From: Comamonadaceae bacterium OTU4NAUVB1
Lineage (GTDB): Bacteria; Pseudomonadota; Gammaproteobacteria; Burkholderiales; Burkholderiaceae_C
Direction: 5' to 3'
DNA length: 64,000 nucleotides
NCBI GenBank assembly: GCA_024372625.1
Contig: CP099605.1
Span: 2,936,001-3,000,000, forward strand
The position numbers and the translations under genes were made by a program. Each line of letters opens with the position of its first letter. The first letter of the stretch is position 1. Shown piece by piece: positions 45,208 through 54,618 of this stretch. The notes beneath the pieces are model-generated. The model was not told the DNA's origin. It did not search any database and saw only the letters and a list, made by a program, of their open reading frames with translations.

Positions 45208-45611
45208 GGCTTCGCTCCGATCCGGTGCACGCCCTTGACCACCGGGAACACGTTGAAATTGATCAGCAGCCCGAGCCGGTGGCCCGACAGGCGCACCACC
45301 GCCTGGGCCTGCATGCGGTGCAGGTCGTCGAGCGCGTCGACCGCCCGCACCTGCACCACCATGGCCTGCTCGACGACGAAGTCGGCCCGGCCGACCTCGC
45401 CCAGCGGCCGGCCCTTGTAGGCCGCCGTCACCGCCACGTCGCGCGCGAAGCCGATCTCGCGCTCGGCCAGCTCGACGGCCAGCGCCGCCGCGTACACCGC
45501 GCCGGGCAGGCCGGTGCCCAGCACGCGCTGGACCTCGACGGCGGCGCCGATGATCTCGTGCGAGAAATCGCTGGCGGCCAGGCCGTGCTGCTGCGCGTCG
45601 CCGGCCGTCAT
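45204..45611 (-). CDS. Degenerate GxxExxY-family protein inside the trp operon
   Basis: A 135-residue member of the GxxExxY family, small proteins with a PD-(D/E)xK nuclease-like core. The match is clear in [29 protein letters not shown] and [18 protein letters not shown]. The signature Glu is replaced by Gly37 ([10 protein letters not shown]), and in the core Asp77 is kept (GRADFVVE) while the usual E-x-K (as in VELKA) is Gln87-Val-Arg89 (VVQVRA). Two of the three expected catalytic residues are therefore lost and nuclease activity is unlikely. It overlaps trpE upstream and trpG downstream by 4 bases each, so it is translated with them. No role in tryptophan synthesis is known. Confidence 0.87.
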   Translation of the reverse strand: MTAGDAQQHGLAASDFSHEIIGAAVEVQRVLGTGLPGAVYAAALAVELAEREIGFARDVAVTAAYKGRPLGEVGRADFVVEQAMVVQVRAVDALDDLHRMQAQAVVRLSGHRLGLLINFNVFPVVKGVHRIGAKP

Positions 45612-47110
45612 TCGAGCCCCTCCTCGACCAGCTCGGCGGCGCGCAGCAGCGCGCGCGCCTTGGCCTCGGTCTCCTTCCACTCCAGCTCGGGCACCGAGTC
45701 GGCCACCACGCCGGCGGCGGCCTGCACGTGCAGCACCTGATCCTTGACGATGCCGGTGCGGATCGTGATGGCGACGTCCATGTCGCCCGCGTAGCTGATG
45801 TAGCCGCAGGCACCGCCGTAGAGCCCGCGCTTGACGGGCTCGAGCCGGTCGATGAGCTCCATCGCGTGCACCTTGGGCGCCCCGGTGAGCGTGCCGGCCG
45901 GGAACGTGGCCTTGAGCACGTCGATGGCGGTCATGCCGTCCTTCAGCGTGCCCTCGACGTTGCTCACGATGTGCATCACATGGCTGTAGCGCTCGACCGC
46001 GAAAGCCTCGGTGACCTTCACGGTGCCGGTCTTGGCGATGCGGCCGATGTCGTTACGCGCCAGGTCGATGAGCATCACGTGTTCGGCGCGTTCCTTGGGG
46101 TCGTTGACGAGTTCGTGCTCGGCGGCCTTGTCGAGTTCGATCGAGGCGCCGCGCGGGCGCGTGCCGGCGAGCGGGCGGATCGTCACCTTCTGCTCGCCGT
46201 CGGCCAGGCGCTCCTGGCGCACCAGGATCTCCGGCGAGGCGGCCACGACGTGGAAGTCGCCCAGGTCGTAATAGAACATGTAAGGCGACGGATTGAGCGA
46301 GCGCAGCGCCCGGTAGAGCGACAGGGGCGACTCCGTGAACCGCTTGCTGATGCGCTGGCCGATCTGCACCTGCATGAAGTCGCCCGCGGCGATGAGTTCC
46401 TTGGCGCGCTCGACGGCGGCGATGTAGTCGGCCTTGGCGAAGGAGCGCTCGGGCGGATGCGACGGCGTCGGCCTGACCTGAGGCGCGCTGACCGAGTATT
46501 TCAGCTGTTCGCGCAGCTCGCGCAGCCGGCGCTTGGCCACGGCATAGGCCTCGGGCTGGGCCGGGTCGGCATAGACGATCAGGTAGAGCTTGCCCGAGAG
46601 GTTGTCGATGACCGCCAGCTCCTCGCACTGCAGCAGCAGGATGTCGGGGCAGCCCAGCGTGTCGGGCGGGCAGCTGTCCTCCAGCTTCTTCTCGATGTAG
46701 CGCACCGCGTCGTAGCCGAAGTAGCCCGCCAGACCGCCGCAGAAGCGCGGCAGCCCCGGGCGCAGCGCGACCTTGAAGCGCTGCTGGTAGGCGGCGATGA
46801 AGTCGAGCGGATTGCCCTCGGCGGTCTCGACCACGCGGCCGTCGGTGACGACCTCGGTGCGCGCCGCGGCACCGAAGCCGCTCGCACGGATCAGCGTGCG
46901 CGCGGGCAGGCCGATGAAGCTGTAGCGCCCGAAGCGCTCGCCGCCGACGACGGATTCGAGCAGGAAGCTGTATTTGCCGCCGTCACGGGCATGGGCCAGC
47001 TTGAGGTAGAGGGACAGCGGCGTCTCGAGGTCGGCGAAGGCCTCGGCCATCAGCGGGATGCGGTTGTAGCCCTGCGCGCTGAGGCTCTTGAATTCGAGTT
47101 CGGTGATCAC
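45608..47110 (-). CDS. trpE: Anthranilate synthase component I
   Basis: A 500-residue chorismate-utilising enzyme that forms anthranilate from chorismate with ammonia from TrpG. The N-terminal part carries the tryptophan feedback site region ([35 protein letters not shown]). The C-terminal catalytic domain shows [38 protein letters not shown] and [19 protein letters not shown]. It is the first structural gene of the trp set; a possible leader peptide with two Trp codons lies 124 bases upstream. It overlaps the GxxExxY gene by 4 bases. Confidence 0.97.
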   Translation of the reverse strand: MITELEFKSLSAQGYNRIPLMAEAFADLETPLSLYLKLAHARDGGKYSFLLESVVGGERFGRYSFIGLPARTLIRASGFGAAARTEVVTDGRVVETAEGNPLDFIAAYQQRFKVALRPGLPRFCGGLAGYFGYDAVRYIEKKLEDSCPPDTLGCPDILLLQCEELAVIDNLSGKLYLIVYADPAQPEAYAVAKRRLRELREQLKYSVSAPQVRPTPSHPPERSFAKADYIAAVERAKELIAAGDFMQVQIGQRISKRFTESPLSLYRALRSLNPSPYMFYYDLGDFHVVAASPEILVRQERLADGEQKVTIRPLAGTRPRGASIELDKAAEHELVNDPKERAEHVMLIDLARNDIGRIAKTGTVKVTEAFAVERYSHVMHIVSNVEGTLKDGMTAIDVLKATFPAGTLTGAPKVHAMELIDRLEPVKRGLYGGACGYISYAGDMDVAITIRTGIVKDQVLHVQAAAGVVADSVPELEWKETEAKARALLRAAELVEEGLE

Positions 47111-47233
47111 GGATGGGGTTTCCTGGACCGGCGGGCGCTTCGAGGGTGCGGGCCGCCGGCGGTGTCGTTCGGGGAATGCGGTGCCGCTGCAGGGAAGGAG
47201 CGGGACCTCGGGCGCACGGCGTGCGCCGTGCCT

Positions 47234-47320
47234 TCAGATGGGCGAGGACGATGGCTTGCGCCAGGGCCAGGCTCCCCGGCTGCCTGGGCCTGTTCGAACG
47301 ACGTGGGTGGGCATGCGCAT
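47234..47320 (-). CDS. trpL: Possible trp leader peptide
   Basis: A 28-codon open frame upstream of trpE, too short for automatic calls, with tryptophans at positions 18 and 20 (GAWPWRKPSS). The first Trp codon lies in one arm of a 6-bp hairpin (47267-47272 / 47282-47287). Immediately after the stop are two mutually exclusive hairpins (47211-47227 and 47214-47231). This is the layout of a transcription attenuator, where ribosome stalling at Trp codons would choose between structures. Against it: no Shine-Dalgarno sequence precedes either ATG (47320 or 47314) and no T-run follows the hairpins. Confidence 0.4.
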   Translation of the reverse strand: MRMPTHVVRTGPGSRGAWPWRKPSSSPI

Positions 47321-47332
47321 GGAGGAGCGAGT

Positions 47333-48016
47333 TTAGCCGAGCGATTTCGCGCTGCCCAGTGCATCCAGCGCCGCGAGCGTGTCGAGGAAGCCGTCGGCAT
47401 CGACCGCGCGCACCGGCTCGCCATGGTTGTAGCCGTAGGTCACCAGCACCACCGGGCAGCCGGCGGCACGGGCGGCGCGGGCGTCGTTGCTGGAGTCGCC
47501 GACCATGAGCGTGCGCGAGGGCGTGCTGCCGAGCGCCTCGCAGGTCTTCAGCAGCGGCAGCGGATCGGGCTTCTTGCGCTCGAAGGCGTCGCCGCCGAAA
47601 ACCACCTCGAAGAAGGCGTCCAGCCCCTTGGCGGCGAGCAGCGGCCGGGCGAAGGCGCCGGGCTTGTTGGTCAGGCAGGCCAACCGCAGGCCGCGGTCGC
47701 GCAGGACGCGCAGGCCCTCGACCGCGCCGTCGTAGACGCTCGAATGCCGTCCGTTGACGGTCTCGTAGTGACGCTGATAGCCGTCGAAGGCGCGGTCGTA
47801 CAGCGACTCGGGCGCCGCGAGATGCCGCAGCACCGACCGCACGAGGTGTTCGGAGCCCTTGCCGACCATCGCCTCGACGGCCCGCGCGTCGACGGCGGGC
47901 AGCGAGAGGTCGGCCAGCATGGCGTTGAGCGCGGCGACGAAGTCGCCCAGGGTGTCGACCAGGGTGCCGTCGAGGTCGACGATGGCGGCGTCGAAATGCG
48001 CGAGATCGAGTGTCAT
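47333..48016 (-). CDS. gph: Phosphoglycolate phosphatase
   Basis: A 227-residue HAD-superfamily phosphatase that clears 2-phosphoglycolate formed during DNA repair. It has the catalytic DxD motif in AAIVDLDGTLVDTLGDF, the cap domain, then motif II LACLTNKPGAF, Lys in FERKKPDPLPLL and the acidic motif MVGDSSNDARAA. The gene precedes trpE in many betaproteobacteria, usually as gph-trpE-trpG-trpD-trpC, as here. The ATG at 48016 gives the normal family length. The 222 bases to trpE hold the candidate trp leader. Confidence 0.93.
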   Translation of the reverse strand: MTLDLAHFDAAIVDLDGTLVDTLGDFVAALNAMLADLSLPAVDARAVEAMVGKGSEHLVRSVLRHLAAPESLYDRAFDGYQRHYETVNGRHSSVYDGAVEGLRVLRDRGLRLACLTNKPGAFARPLLAAKGLDAFFEVVFGGDAFERKKPDPLPLLKTCEALGSTPSRTLMVGDSSNDARAARAAGCPVVLVTYGYNHGEPVRAVDADGFLDTLAALDALGSAKSLG

Positions 48017-48075
48017 GCGTTCGAGAATAGCCGCAGTGCGACGCCCGCCACGGCCACGCGCCCGGCCGCCGGCGT

Positions 48076-48894
48076 TCACCAGCGCGGCACGGTCTCGTCC
48101 TTGAGCCGCCGGCGCAGCGCGGCATGGTCGGGCATCGCGGCCGCCACGGTGGCCCAGAAGCGCGGGCTGTGGTCCATCACGCGCAGGTGGCTCAGTTCGT
48201 GGACGACCACATAGTCGATGACCTCCGGATGGAAGTGCATGAGCCGCCAGTGCAGGCGGATCGCGCCGGTCGAACTGGCGCTGCCCCAGCGGGTCGCCGC
48301 GTTCGACAGGCCCAGCTGCTTCCAATGCACGCCGATGCGCGGCGCGAAATGGTCGAGCCGCTCGGTGAACAGGCACCGCGCCTGCCGCATGAGCCAGGCG
48401 CGCGTGGCGTCGCGGATCAGCTCGGGCGCGGCGTCGGGAGCGAGCGGGAGCCACAGCACCCGCGGCGATGCGACGTCGTCCGACGGGACCTCGTCGAGCA
48501 CCGCACCGCTTGCGCGTCCGGCGGCGCGCGACGGATCGAGCCGCACCGCCAGCGATCGACCCAGGAAGGGCAGGACGGTGCCGTCGTGCCAATCGATGCG
48601 CGCGGCTTCGATGCGCTCGTGACGCTGGCGTGTCTCGGCGAGCTTGCGCAGGATCCAGCCGGCCTTGTCGCGCACCGCCTGATCGACATCGCCCAGGGCC
48701 ACCCAGCGCGGCGCGCGCACCGACAGGCCTTCGATGCCGATCACGAAGCCGATGGTGCGGCGCGCGCCGCGCGTGAACTCGTAGGCGACCCGGACCTCGC
48801 CGAGCTGCGCCTCGCGCGTGGCGCGCGGATGGACGAAGCGCGCCGTCCCGGGCGTCGTCGACAGCGCCGTCAGGATGCCGTGCCCGCGGCCCAT
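48076..48894 (-). CDS. YgjP-like (DUF45) zinc metallopeptidase
   Basis: A 272-residue protein of the YgjP/DUF45 (M48-related) group of putative metal-dependent hydrolases. The zinc motif HELSH (232-236) in YVVVHELSHLRVMDHSPRFW is followed by a third ligand candidate His242, and WKQLGLSNAATRWGSASSTGAIRLHWRLMHFHPEVIDY is the conserved core just before it. The family is soluble and its function is poorly known. It lies 14 bases downstream of plsC on the same strand, so it may be the last gene of the glyQ-glyS-gmhB-plsC transcript; this order is common in Burkholderiales. Confidence 0.88.
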   Translation of the reverse strand: MGRGHGILTALSTTPGTARFVHPRATREAQLGEVRVAYEFTRGARRTIGFVIGIEGLSVRAPRWVALGDVDQAVRDKAGWILRKLAETRQRHERIEAARIDWHDGTVLPFLGRSLAVRLDPSRAAGRASGAVLDEVPSDDVASPRVLWLPLAPDAAPELIRDATRAWLMRQARCLFTERLDHFAPRIGVHWKQLGLSNAATRWGSASSTGAIRLHWRLMHFHPEVIDYVVVHELSHLRVMDHSPRFWATVAAAMPDHAALRRRLKDETVPRW

Positions 48895-48907
48895 CGCGTC
48901 GCGCCCG

Positions 48908-49675
48908 TCATTCGGTGTAGGCCTCCGGATCGAGCCGGCGCATCTCGCCCTCGATCCATGCCTCGACCTCGTTCATCAGTTCCTCCGCCTTGCGACCGGT
49001 GGTCGGGATGGCCGGGCCGATCGACACGTCGACCACGCCCGGGTACTTGATGAAGGCCTTGCGCGGCCACACCCGCGCCGAGGTCACGGCCACCGGGATC
49101 ACCGGCGCCCCGGTCTGGATCGCCAGGCGCGTGCCGCCGTTCTTGTAGACGCCGCGCTGGCCGCGCGGGATGCGCGTGCCCTCGGGGAACATGATGATCC
49201 AGATGCCCTGGGCCAGCAGCACCCGGCCCTGCGCCACCACCTTGCTGAAGGCGCGCGCGCCCTGCTTGCGATCGATGTGGATCATGTCGAGCCGGGCCAT
49301 GGCCCAGCCGAAGAACGGCACGTAGATCAGCTCCTTCTTGAACACGTAGGCCAGCGGATGCGGCATCAGCGTGGGCATCAGGAAGGTCTCCAGCGTCGAC
49401 TGGTGCTTGACCAGCAGCACCGCGCCGGCGCGCTTCTCGTGCGGCAGGTTCTCCAGACCGACGACCCGGGTGCGGATGCCCAGGATGACGCGCGCCCCGG
49501 CCATCGCCCAGCCGAGCCAGCGTTCGGCCATCCAGTAGAGCGGCTCGCCGCGCCGCCAGACCGAGGCGACGACCATGATGAGCCCCCACGGGATCACCGT
49601 GGCCAGCATCCAGAGCATGTGCACCACCGAGCGCACGAAGGCCAGCAGCGTCGCGGCCGCGCCGGGGCGCCTCAT
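48908..49675 (-). CDS. plsC: 1-acyl-sn-glycerol-3-phosphate acyltransferase
   Basis: A 255-residue membrane-bound acyltransferase that makes phosphatidic acid from lysophosphatidic acid. An N-terminal hydrophobic helix spans about 15-37. The catalytic motif is KHQSTLETF (His91, Glu96), the H-x4-E form instead of the more common H-x4-D. The FPEGTRIPRG motif and later IPVAVTSARVWP are also family marks. The start overlaps the gmhB stop (ATGA). Placed after gmhB, it contributes to envelope lipid synthesis. Confidence 0.93.
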   Translation of the reverse strand: MRRPGAAATLLAFVRSVVHMLWMLATVIPWGLIMVVASVWRRGEPLYWMAERWLGWAMAGARVILGIRTRVVGLENLPHEKRAGAVLLVKHQSTLETFLMPTLMPHPLAYVFKKELIYVPFFGWAMARLDMIHIDRKQGARAFSKVVAQGRVLLAQGIWIIMFPEGTRIPRGQRGVYKNGGTRLAIQTGAPVIPVAVTSARVWPRKAFIKYPGVVDVSIGPAIPTTGRKAEELMNEVEAWIEGEMRRLDPEAYTE

Positions 49676-50277
49676 CGCTCGGCCGCCTGCTGCGCGGCGG
49701 CGTCGGCCGCGCGCCGGGCCTCGCGCGCGAGCAGGAACTCGACGAAGGCCGGCAGGTTCTCGTGGACCCGCGTGGCCGCCGGGTACTCGGGCGGCAGCGG
49801 GTCGACGCCGCGGCATGCCGCGCCCATGCCGGTGAGCAGCAGGTGCGGCTCGCAACCGGCCGCGGCGCCGGCCTGCACGTCGCGCAGGCTGTCGCCGGCC
49901 GTCGGCACGTCGGCCAGGTCGATGCCGTAGCGCTCGCCGATCTGCTGGAACAGCCCCGGGCGGGGCTTGCGGCAGGCGCAGTCCTCGTCGGGACTGTGCG
50001 GACAGTAGAAGACCGCGTCGACGCGCCCGCCGACGGCCGCGAGCATCTTGTGCATCTTGGCGTGCATGGCGTTGAGCGTGGCGACGTCGAACAGCCCGCG
50101 CCCCAGACCCGACTGGTTCGACGCGATGACCACGTGCCAGCCGGCGTGGTTGAGCCGGGCGATGGCCTCGAGCGCGCCGGGCAGGGGCGTCCATTCGACC
50201 TCGCTCTTGACGAAATCGTCGCGGTGCAGGTTGACGCTGCCGTTGCGGTCGAGGATGACGAGTTTCATGGCGGACAT
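49672..50277 (-). CDS. gmhB: D-glycero-beta-D-manno-heptose 1,7-bisphosphate 7-phosphatase
   Basis: A 201-residue HAD-family phosphatase of the LPS heptose pathway. The first motif reads VILDRNGSVN, giving Asp10 and Asn12, where the usual general acid Asp is replaced by Asn. The rest is intact: ASNQSGLGRG (motif II), the zinc-binding cluster CPHSPDEDCACRKPRPG and TAGDSLRDVQAG (motif IV). HAD phosphatases normally need both Asp residues of DxD, so activity may be reduced; I cannot say whether this is typical of close relatives. The codon at position 12 is aac. It follows glyS by 55 bases and overlaps plsC. Confidence 0.92.
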   Translation of the reverse strand: MSAMKLVILDRNGSVNLHRDDFVKSEVEWTPLPGALEAIARLNHAGWHVVIASNQSGLGRGLFDVATLNAMHAKMHKMLAAVGGRVDAVFYCPHSPDEDCACRKPRPGLFQQIGERYGIDLADVPTAGDSLRDVQAGAAAGCEPHLLLTGMGAACRGVDPLPPEYPAATRVHENLPAFVEFLLAREARRAADAAAQQAAER

Positions 50278-50332
50278 GCACAGCCCCGGGCACTCGGACG
50301 GGATCGGAACGGGGTCGCCGGCACGGTCGCCA

Positions 50333-52516
50333 TCAGGCCGCGAGCCGTTCGAGTTGCGCCACGCGGTTCATCGCCGCGTGCAGCAACTTGAGCAGGCCCA
50401 GCCGGTTCAGGCGCAGGTCGATCTGCTCGGCGTTGACCATCACGTCGTCGAAGAAGGCGTCCACCGGCGCGCGCAACGCGGCCAGGGCCTGGAGCGACGC
50501 GGTGTAGTCGCCGGCTTCGAAACGGGCGTCGGCCTCCGGCAGCACCCGCGCCATGGCCGCGTGCAGCGCCCGCTCGGCGGGCTCTTGCAGCAGCAGCTCG
50601 CTGACATGGGCATCGGCCTGGGGCGACTTCTTCAGAATGTTGCCGATGCGCTTGTTGGCCGCGGCGAGCGCGGGTGCCTCGGGCAGCGCGGCGAAGGCGC
50701 GCACGGCCGCGAGCAGCCTGGGGACGGTGCCCAGGCGCTGCGGGCGGGAGGCCAGGACGGCGTCGACCTCCTGCGCGCTGGCGCCCTGCTCGCGCAGGCT
50801 GCCGGCGAGGCGGTCGTAGAGGAAGGTCAGCAGCAGCGCCTTGCGCTCCGCGACGGCGCCGTCGAAGGGCGACGTCGGCGTGGTGTCGCCGACGGCGCCG
50901 GGCAGGTCGGTGGGCGTGCGGTCGAACATGCCGAAGGCCTGGTCGACGAGGCGGTCCACGTCCAGCGGCAGGTCCTTCTCGCCCAGCATCCGCAGCACGC
51001 CCAGCGCGTGCCGGCGCAGCGCGAACGGGTCGCGGTCGCCGGTGGGCAGGTTGCCGATGCCGAACATGCCCACCAGCGTCTCGAGCTTGTCGGCCAGCGC
51101 GACCACGACCCCGACATCGCCGCGCGGCAGGGTGTCGCCGGCGAAGCGCGGCTTGTAGTGGTCCTCGATGGCGTCGGCCACGTCGGCGTCGAGTCCGTCG
51201 TGCAGCGCGTAGTAGCGGCCCATGGTGCCCTGCAGTTCCGGAAACTCGCCCACCATGTCGGTCACGAGGTCGGCCTTGGCCAGCCGCGCCGCCTGCACCG
51301 ACTTTGCGGCCAGCCCGGCGTCGGCCAGTTGCCCGGCGATGCCCTGCGCGATGCGCATCACCCGCTCGACCCGCTCCCCCTGACTGCCCAGCTTGTTGTG
51401 ATAGACCACCTTGTCGAGCGACTCGACGCGCGAGGCGAGGGTCTTGCGGCGGTCCTGGTCGAAGAAGAACTTGGCATCCGCCAGGCGCGGGCGCACCACG
51501 CGCTCGTTGCCGCCGACCACCGCGCTGGCGTCGTCGGGCGAGATGTTGCTCACGACGAGGAAACGGTTGGTCAGCCGTCCCGACGCATCGAGCAGCGGGA
51601 AGTACTTCTGGTTGGCCTTCATCGTCAGGATCAGGCACTCCTGGGGCACTTCCAGGAACTCGGGCTCGAACTCGCACACCAGCACGTTCGGCCGCTCGAC
51701 CAGCGCGGTGACCTCGTCGAGCAGCGCCGCGTCGTCGATCGGCCGCACGCCGCCGCCGATGCGCTGGGCGGCGGCATCGAGCTGGCGCGCGATCTCGGCG
51801 CGACGCTCGGCGAAGCCGGCGATGACGGCGCCCTCCTCGGCGAGCTGGCGCGCATAGGCGTCGGCATCGGCCAGCACCACCGGGTCGACCCGGGCCTCGA
51901 AGCGGTGGCCGTGCGTCTCGCGCCCGGCCTTCAGCCCCAACGCCTCCACGGCGACGACGTCGCCGCCGTGCAGGGCCACCAGGCCGTGCGCCGGGCGCAC
52001 GAAGCTCACGCTGCTCCAGCCGGGCAGCTCGCAGCCCGATTCGAGCTGGTAGCTCATCACCTTGGGGATCGGCAGCCGGGCGATGGCCTCGGTCAGCGCC
52101 TTCTGCAGGCCCTCGGCCAGGGTCGCGCCACGCGCGGTGCTGTCGTGGAAGAGCGCTTCGCCCTTGCCGTCGGGCGCGCGCCGCAGCGCGGGCACCGCGG
52201 AAGCGTCCGCACCCAGTGCGGCGAGCCGCTTGAGCAGGGCCGGCGTGGCGTTGCCGGCGGCGTCGAGCCCGACGGAGACAGGCATCAGCTTCTGCGACAC
52301 GGCCTTGTCGGCGGCGCGCCCGGCGACACCCGCGAGGTGGGCGCCGAGCCGGCGCGGCGAGGCGTAGGCGGTGAGCGTCGAGGCGGCATCGGCCAGGCCC
52401 TGCGCGACGAGCTGGTCGCGCAGCACGCCGGCAAAGGCATCGCCGAGCTGCTTCAGGGCCTTGGGCGGCAGTTCCTCGACGAAGAGTTCGACGAGCAGGT
52501 TGGATGTCATGGTCAT
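50333..52516 (-). CDS. glyS: Glycyl-tRNA synthetase beta subunit
   Basis: A 727-residue beta subunit of the heterotetrameric glycyl-tRNA synthetase, which binds tRNA-Gly. The start MTMTSNLLVELFVEELPPKALKQLGDAFAG is characteristic, and the body contains FEPEFLEVPQECLILTMKANQKYFPL and NRFLVVSNI. The C-terminal part, FMPDDVMVNAEQIDLRLNRLGLLKLLH-like, is the anticodon-binding region. It begins 5 bases after glyQ and is co-transcribed with it. Confidence 0.97.
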   Translation of the reverse strand: MTMTSNLLVELFVEELPPKALKQLGDAFAGVLRDQLVAQGLADAASTLTAYASPRRLGAHLAGVAGRAADKAVSQKLMPVSVGLDAAGNATPALLKRLAALGADASAVPALRRAPDGKGEALFHDSTARGATLAEGLQKALTEAIARLPIPKVMSYQLESGCELPGWSSVSFVRPAHGLVALHGGDVVAVEALGLKAGRETHGHRFEARVDPVVLADADAYARQLAEEGAVIAGFAERRAEIARQLDAAAQRIGGGVRPIDDAALLDEVTALVERPNVLVCEFEPEFLEVPQECLILTMKANQKYFPLLDASGRLTNRFLVVSNISPDDASAVVGGNERVVRPRLADAKFFFDQDRRKTLASRVESLDKVVYHNKLGSQGERVERVMRIAQGIAGQLADAGLAAKSVQAARLAKADLVTDMVGEFPELQGTMGRYYALHDGLDADVADAIEDHYKPRFAGDTLPRGDVGVVVALADKLETLVGMFGIGNLPTGDRDPFALRRHALGVLRMLGEKDLPLDVDRLVDQAFGMFDRTPTDLPGAVGDTTPTSPFDGAVAERKALLLTFLYDRLAGSLREQGASAQEVDAVLASRPQRLGTVPRLLAAVRAFAALPEAPALAAANKRIGNILKKSPQADAHVSELLLQEPAERALHAAMARVLPEADARFEAGDYTASLQALAALRAPVDAFFDDVMVNAEQIDLRLNRLGLLKLLHAAMNRVAQLERLAA

Positions 52517-52521
52517 GGTCT

Positions 52522-53439
<918 letters not shown>

Positions 53440-53640
53440 GAGGCGGCGGGCCGGCGCGGGGCCGGACTTTGGAGGGACTGCGGCAGGGACGGATCCGCGA
53501 AGGCCGCGATTTTACGGGCCGGTTCGCGGCACGTGGCGCCGCTCTCCCACAGGCGCGCGGGACGGCGCCTGCTGCATCGCGACGGTCCACGGACGCATAA
53601 CCTGAATCCCGCCTCGCGCCGCCACCGATCCACTCCCACC

Positions 53641-54618
53641 ATGTCCGCACCCACCCTCCGAGCCGATACGCCACTGTTCATCGTGCTCAATGCCGGCTCG
53701 GGTCGCTCCGACACCGAGGCGGTCCGCCGCGAAATCGAGGCGGCCTGCGAGGCGGCCGGTCGCGCAGTGCGGATCTTCCTGATCGACGGTCCGGACCGCG
53801 TGCGGGTGCTGGCGCGGGAGGCGGTGGAGGCGGCCCGCCCGGTCGGCGGCATCGTGGTGGCCGCCGGCGGGGACGGGACCATCAACACGGTGGCGCAGGC
53901 CACGCTGGGCAGCGGCTGCGCCTTCGGCGTGCTGCCGCAGGGCACCTTCAACTATTTCAGCCGCGCCAACGGCATCCCGGCCGAGACCGGCGCGGCGCTC
54001 GACGTGCTGCTCCACGAACGGCCGCGCGCGGTGCAGGTCGGCCTGGTGAACGATCGCGTCTTCCTGGTGAACGCCAGCATGGGGCTGTATGCGGAACTGC
54101 TCGAGGAGCGCGAGGCCTTCAAGCGCGAGTACGGCCGCAGCCGCTTCGTGGCCTTCGGCGCGGCGCTGATGACGATGCTGCGCGGTCACCGGCAATGGGA
54201 CCTGCACCTGGCGTTCCATGGCGAGGAGCGCGACATCCGCACGCCCACGCTGTTCGTGGGCAACAACCCGCTGCAGTTGCGCCAGGTCGGGCTGCCGGAG
54301 GCGGAACTGCTGGAGAACGAGCGCGTGCTGGCGGCCGTCGCGCTCAAGCCCGCCGGGGCGTTCGGGCTCGCCGGGCTGCTGTTGCGCGGTGCCCTCGGCC
54401 GCCTGGGCGCGGCCGAGGGCGTCACCAGCTTCGCGTTCGAATCGCTCACCGTCAAGCCGCGCGGCAGGTCCTCGGGCCGCAGGCCGCCCCGCGTCAAGGT
54501 GGCCACCGACGGCGAACTCGGCTGGCTCGACATGCCGCTGGTGTTCCACGTCGCGCCCGAGCCGCTGTGGCTGATCCGCCCGGAGGTGGCGCCCGAGCTG
54601 GAAGCGGCTAAGCCATGA
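53641..54618 (+). CDS. Diacylglycerol kinase-family lipid kinase
   Basis: A 325-residue protein of the DAGK catalytic (YegS/BmrU-like) family. The nucleotide-binding motif is IVVAAGGDGTINTVAQATLG (about 81-100), followed by FGVLPQGTFNYFSRANGIP, where the usual GTGNDFA is GTFNYFS. The C-terminal beta-sandwich domain begins near 135 (VQVGLVNDRVFLVNASMGLYAELL). Likely substrates are diacylglycerol, other lipids or sphingoid-type alcohols; the sequence does not decide. It opens a three-gene transcript with a metallophosphoesterase and a PAP2 phosphatase, joined by ATGA overlaps. Confidence 0.87.
   Translation: MSAPTLRADTPLFIVLNAGSGRSDTEAVRREIEAACEAAGRAVRIFLIDGPDRVRVLAREAVEAARPVGGIVVAAGGDGTINTVAQATLGSGCAFGVLPQGTFNYFSRANGIPAETGAALDVLLHERPRAVQVGLVNDRVFLVNASMGLYAELLEEREAFKREYGRSRFVAFGAALMTMLRGHRQWDLHLAFHGEERDIRTPTLFVGNNPLQLRQVGLPEAELLENERVLAAVALKPAGAFGLAGLLLRGALGRLGAAEGVTSFAFESLTVKPRGRSSGRRPPRVKVATDGELGWLDMPLVFHVAPEPLWLIRPEVAPELEAAKP

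Noticed and set aside
45204..45611. GxxExxY gene as part of a toxin-antitoxin or defence module
   Set aside because: There is no partner gene of that kind; the neighbours are trp genes, and two predicted catalytic residues are replaced.
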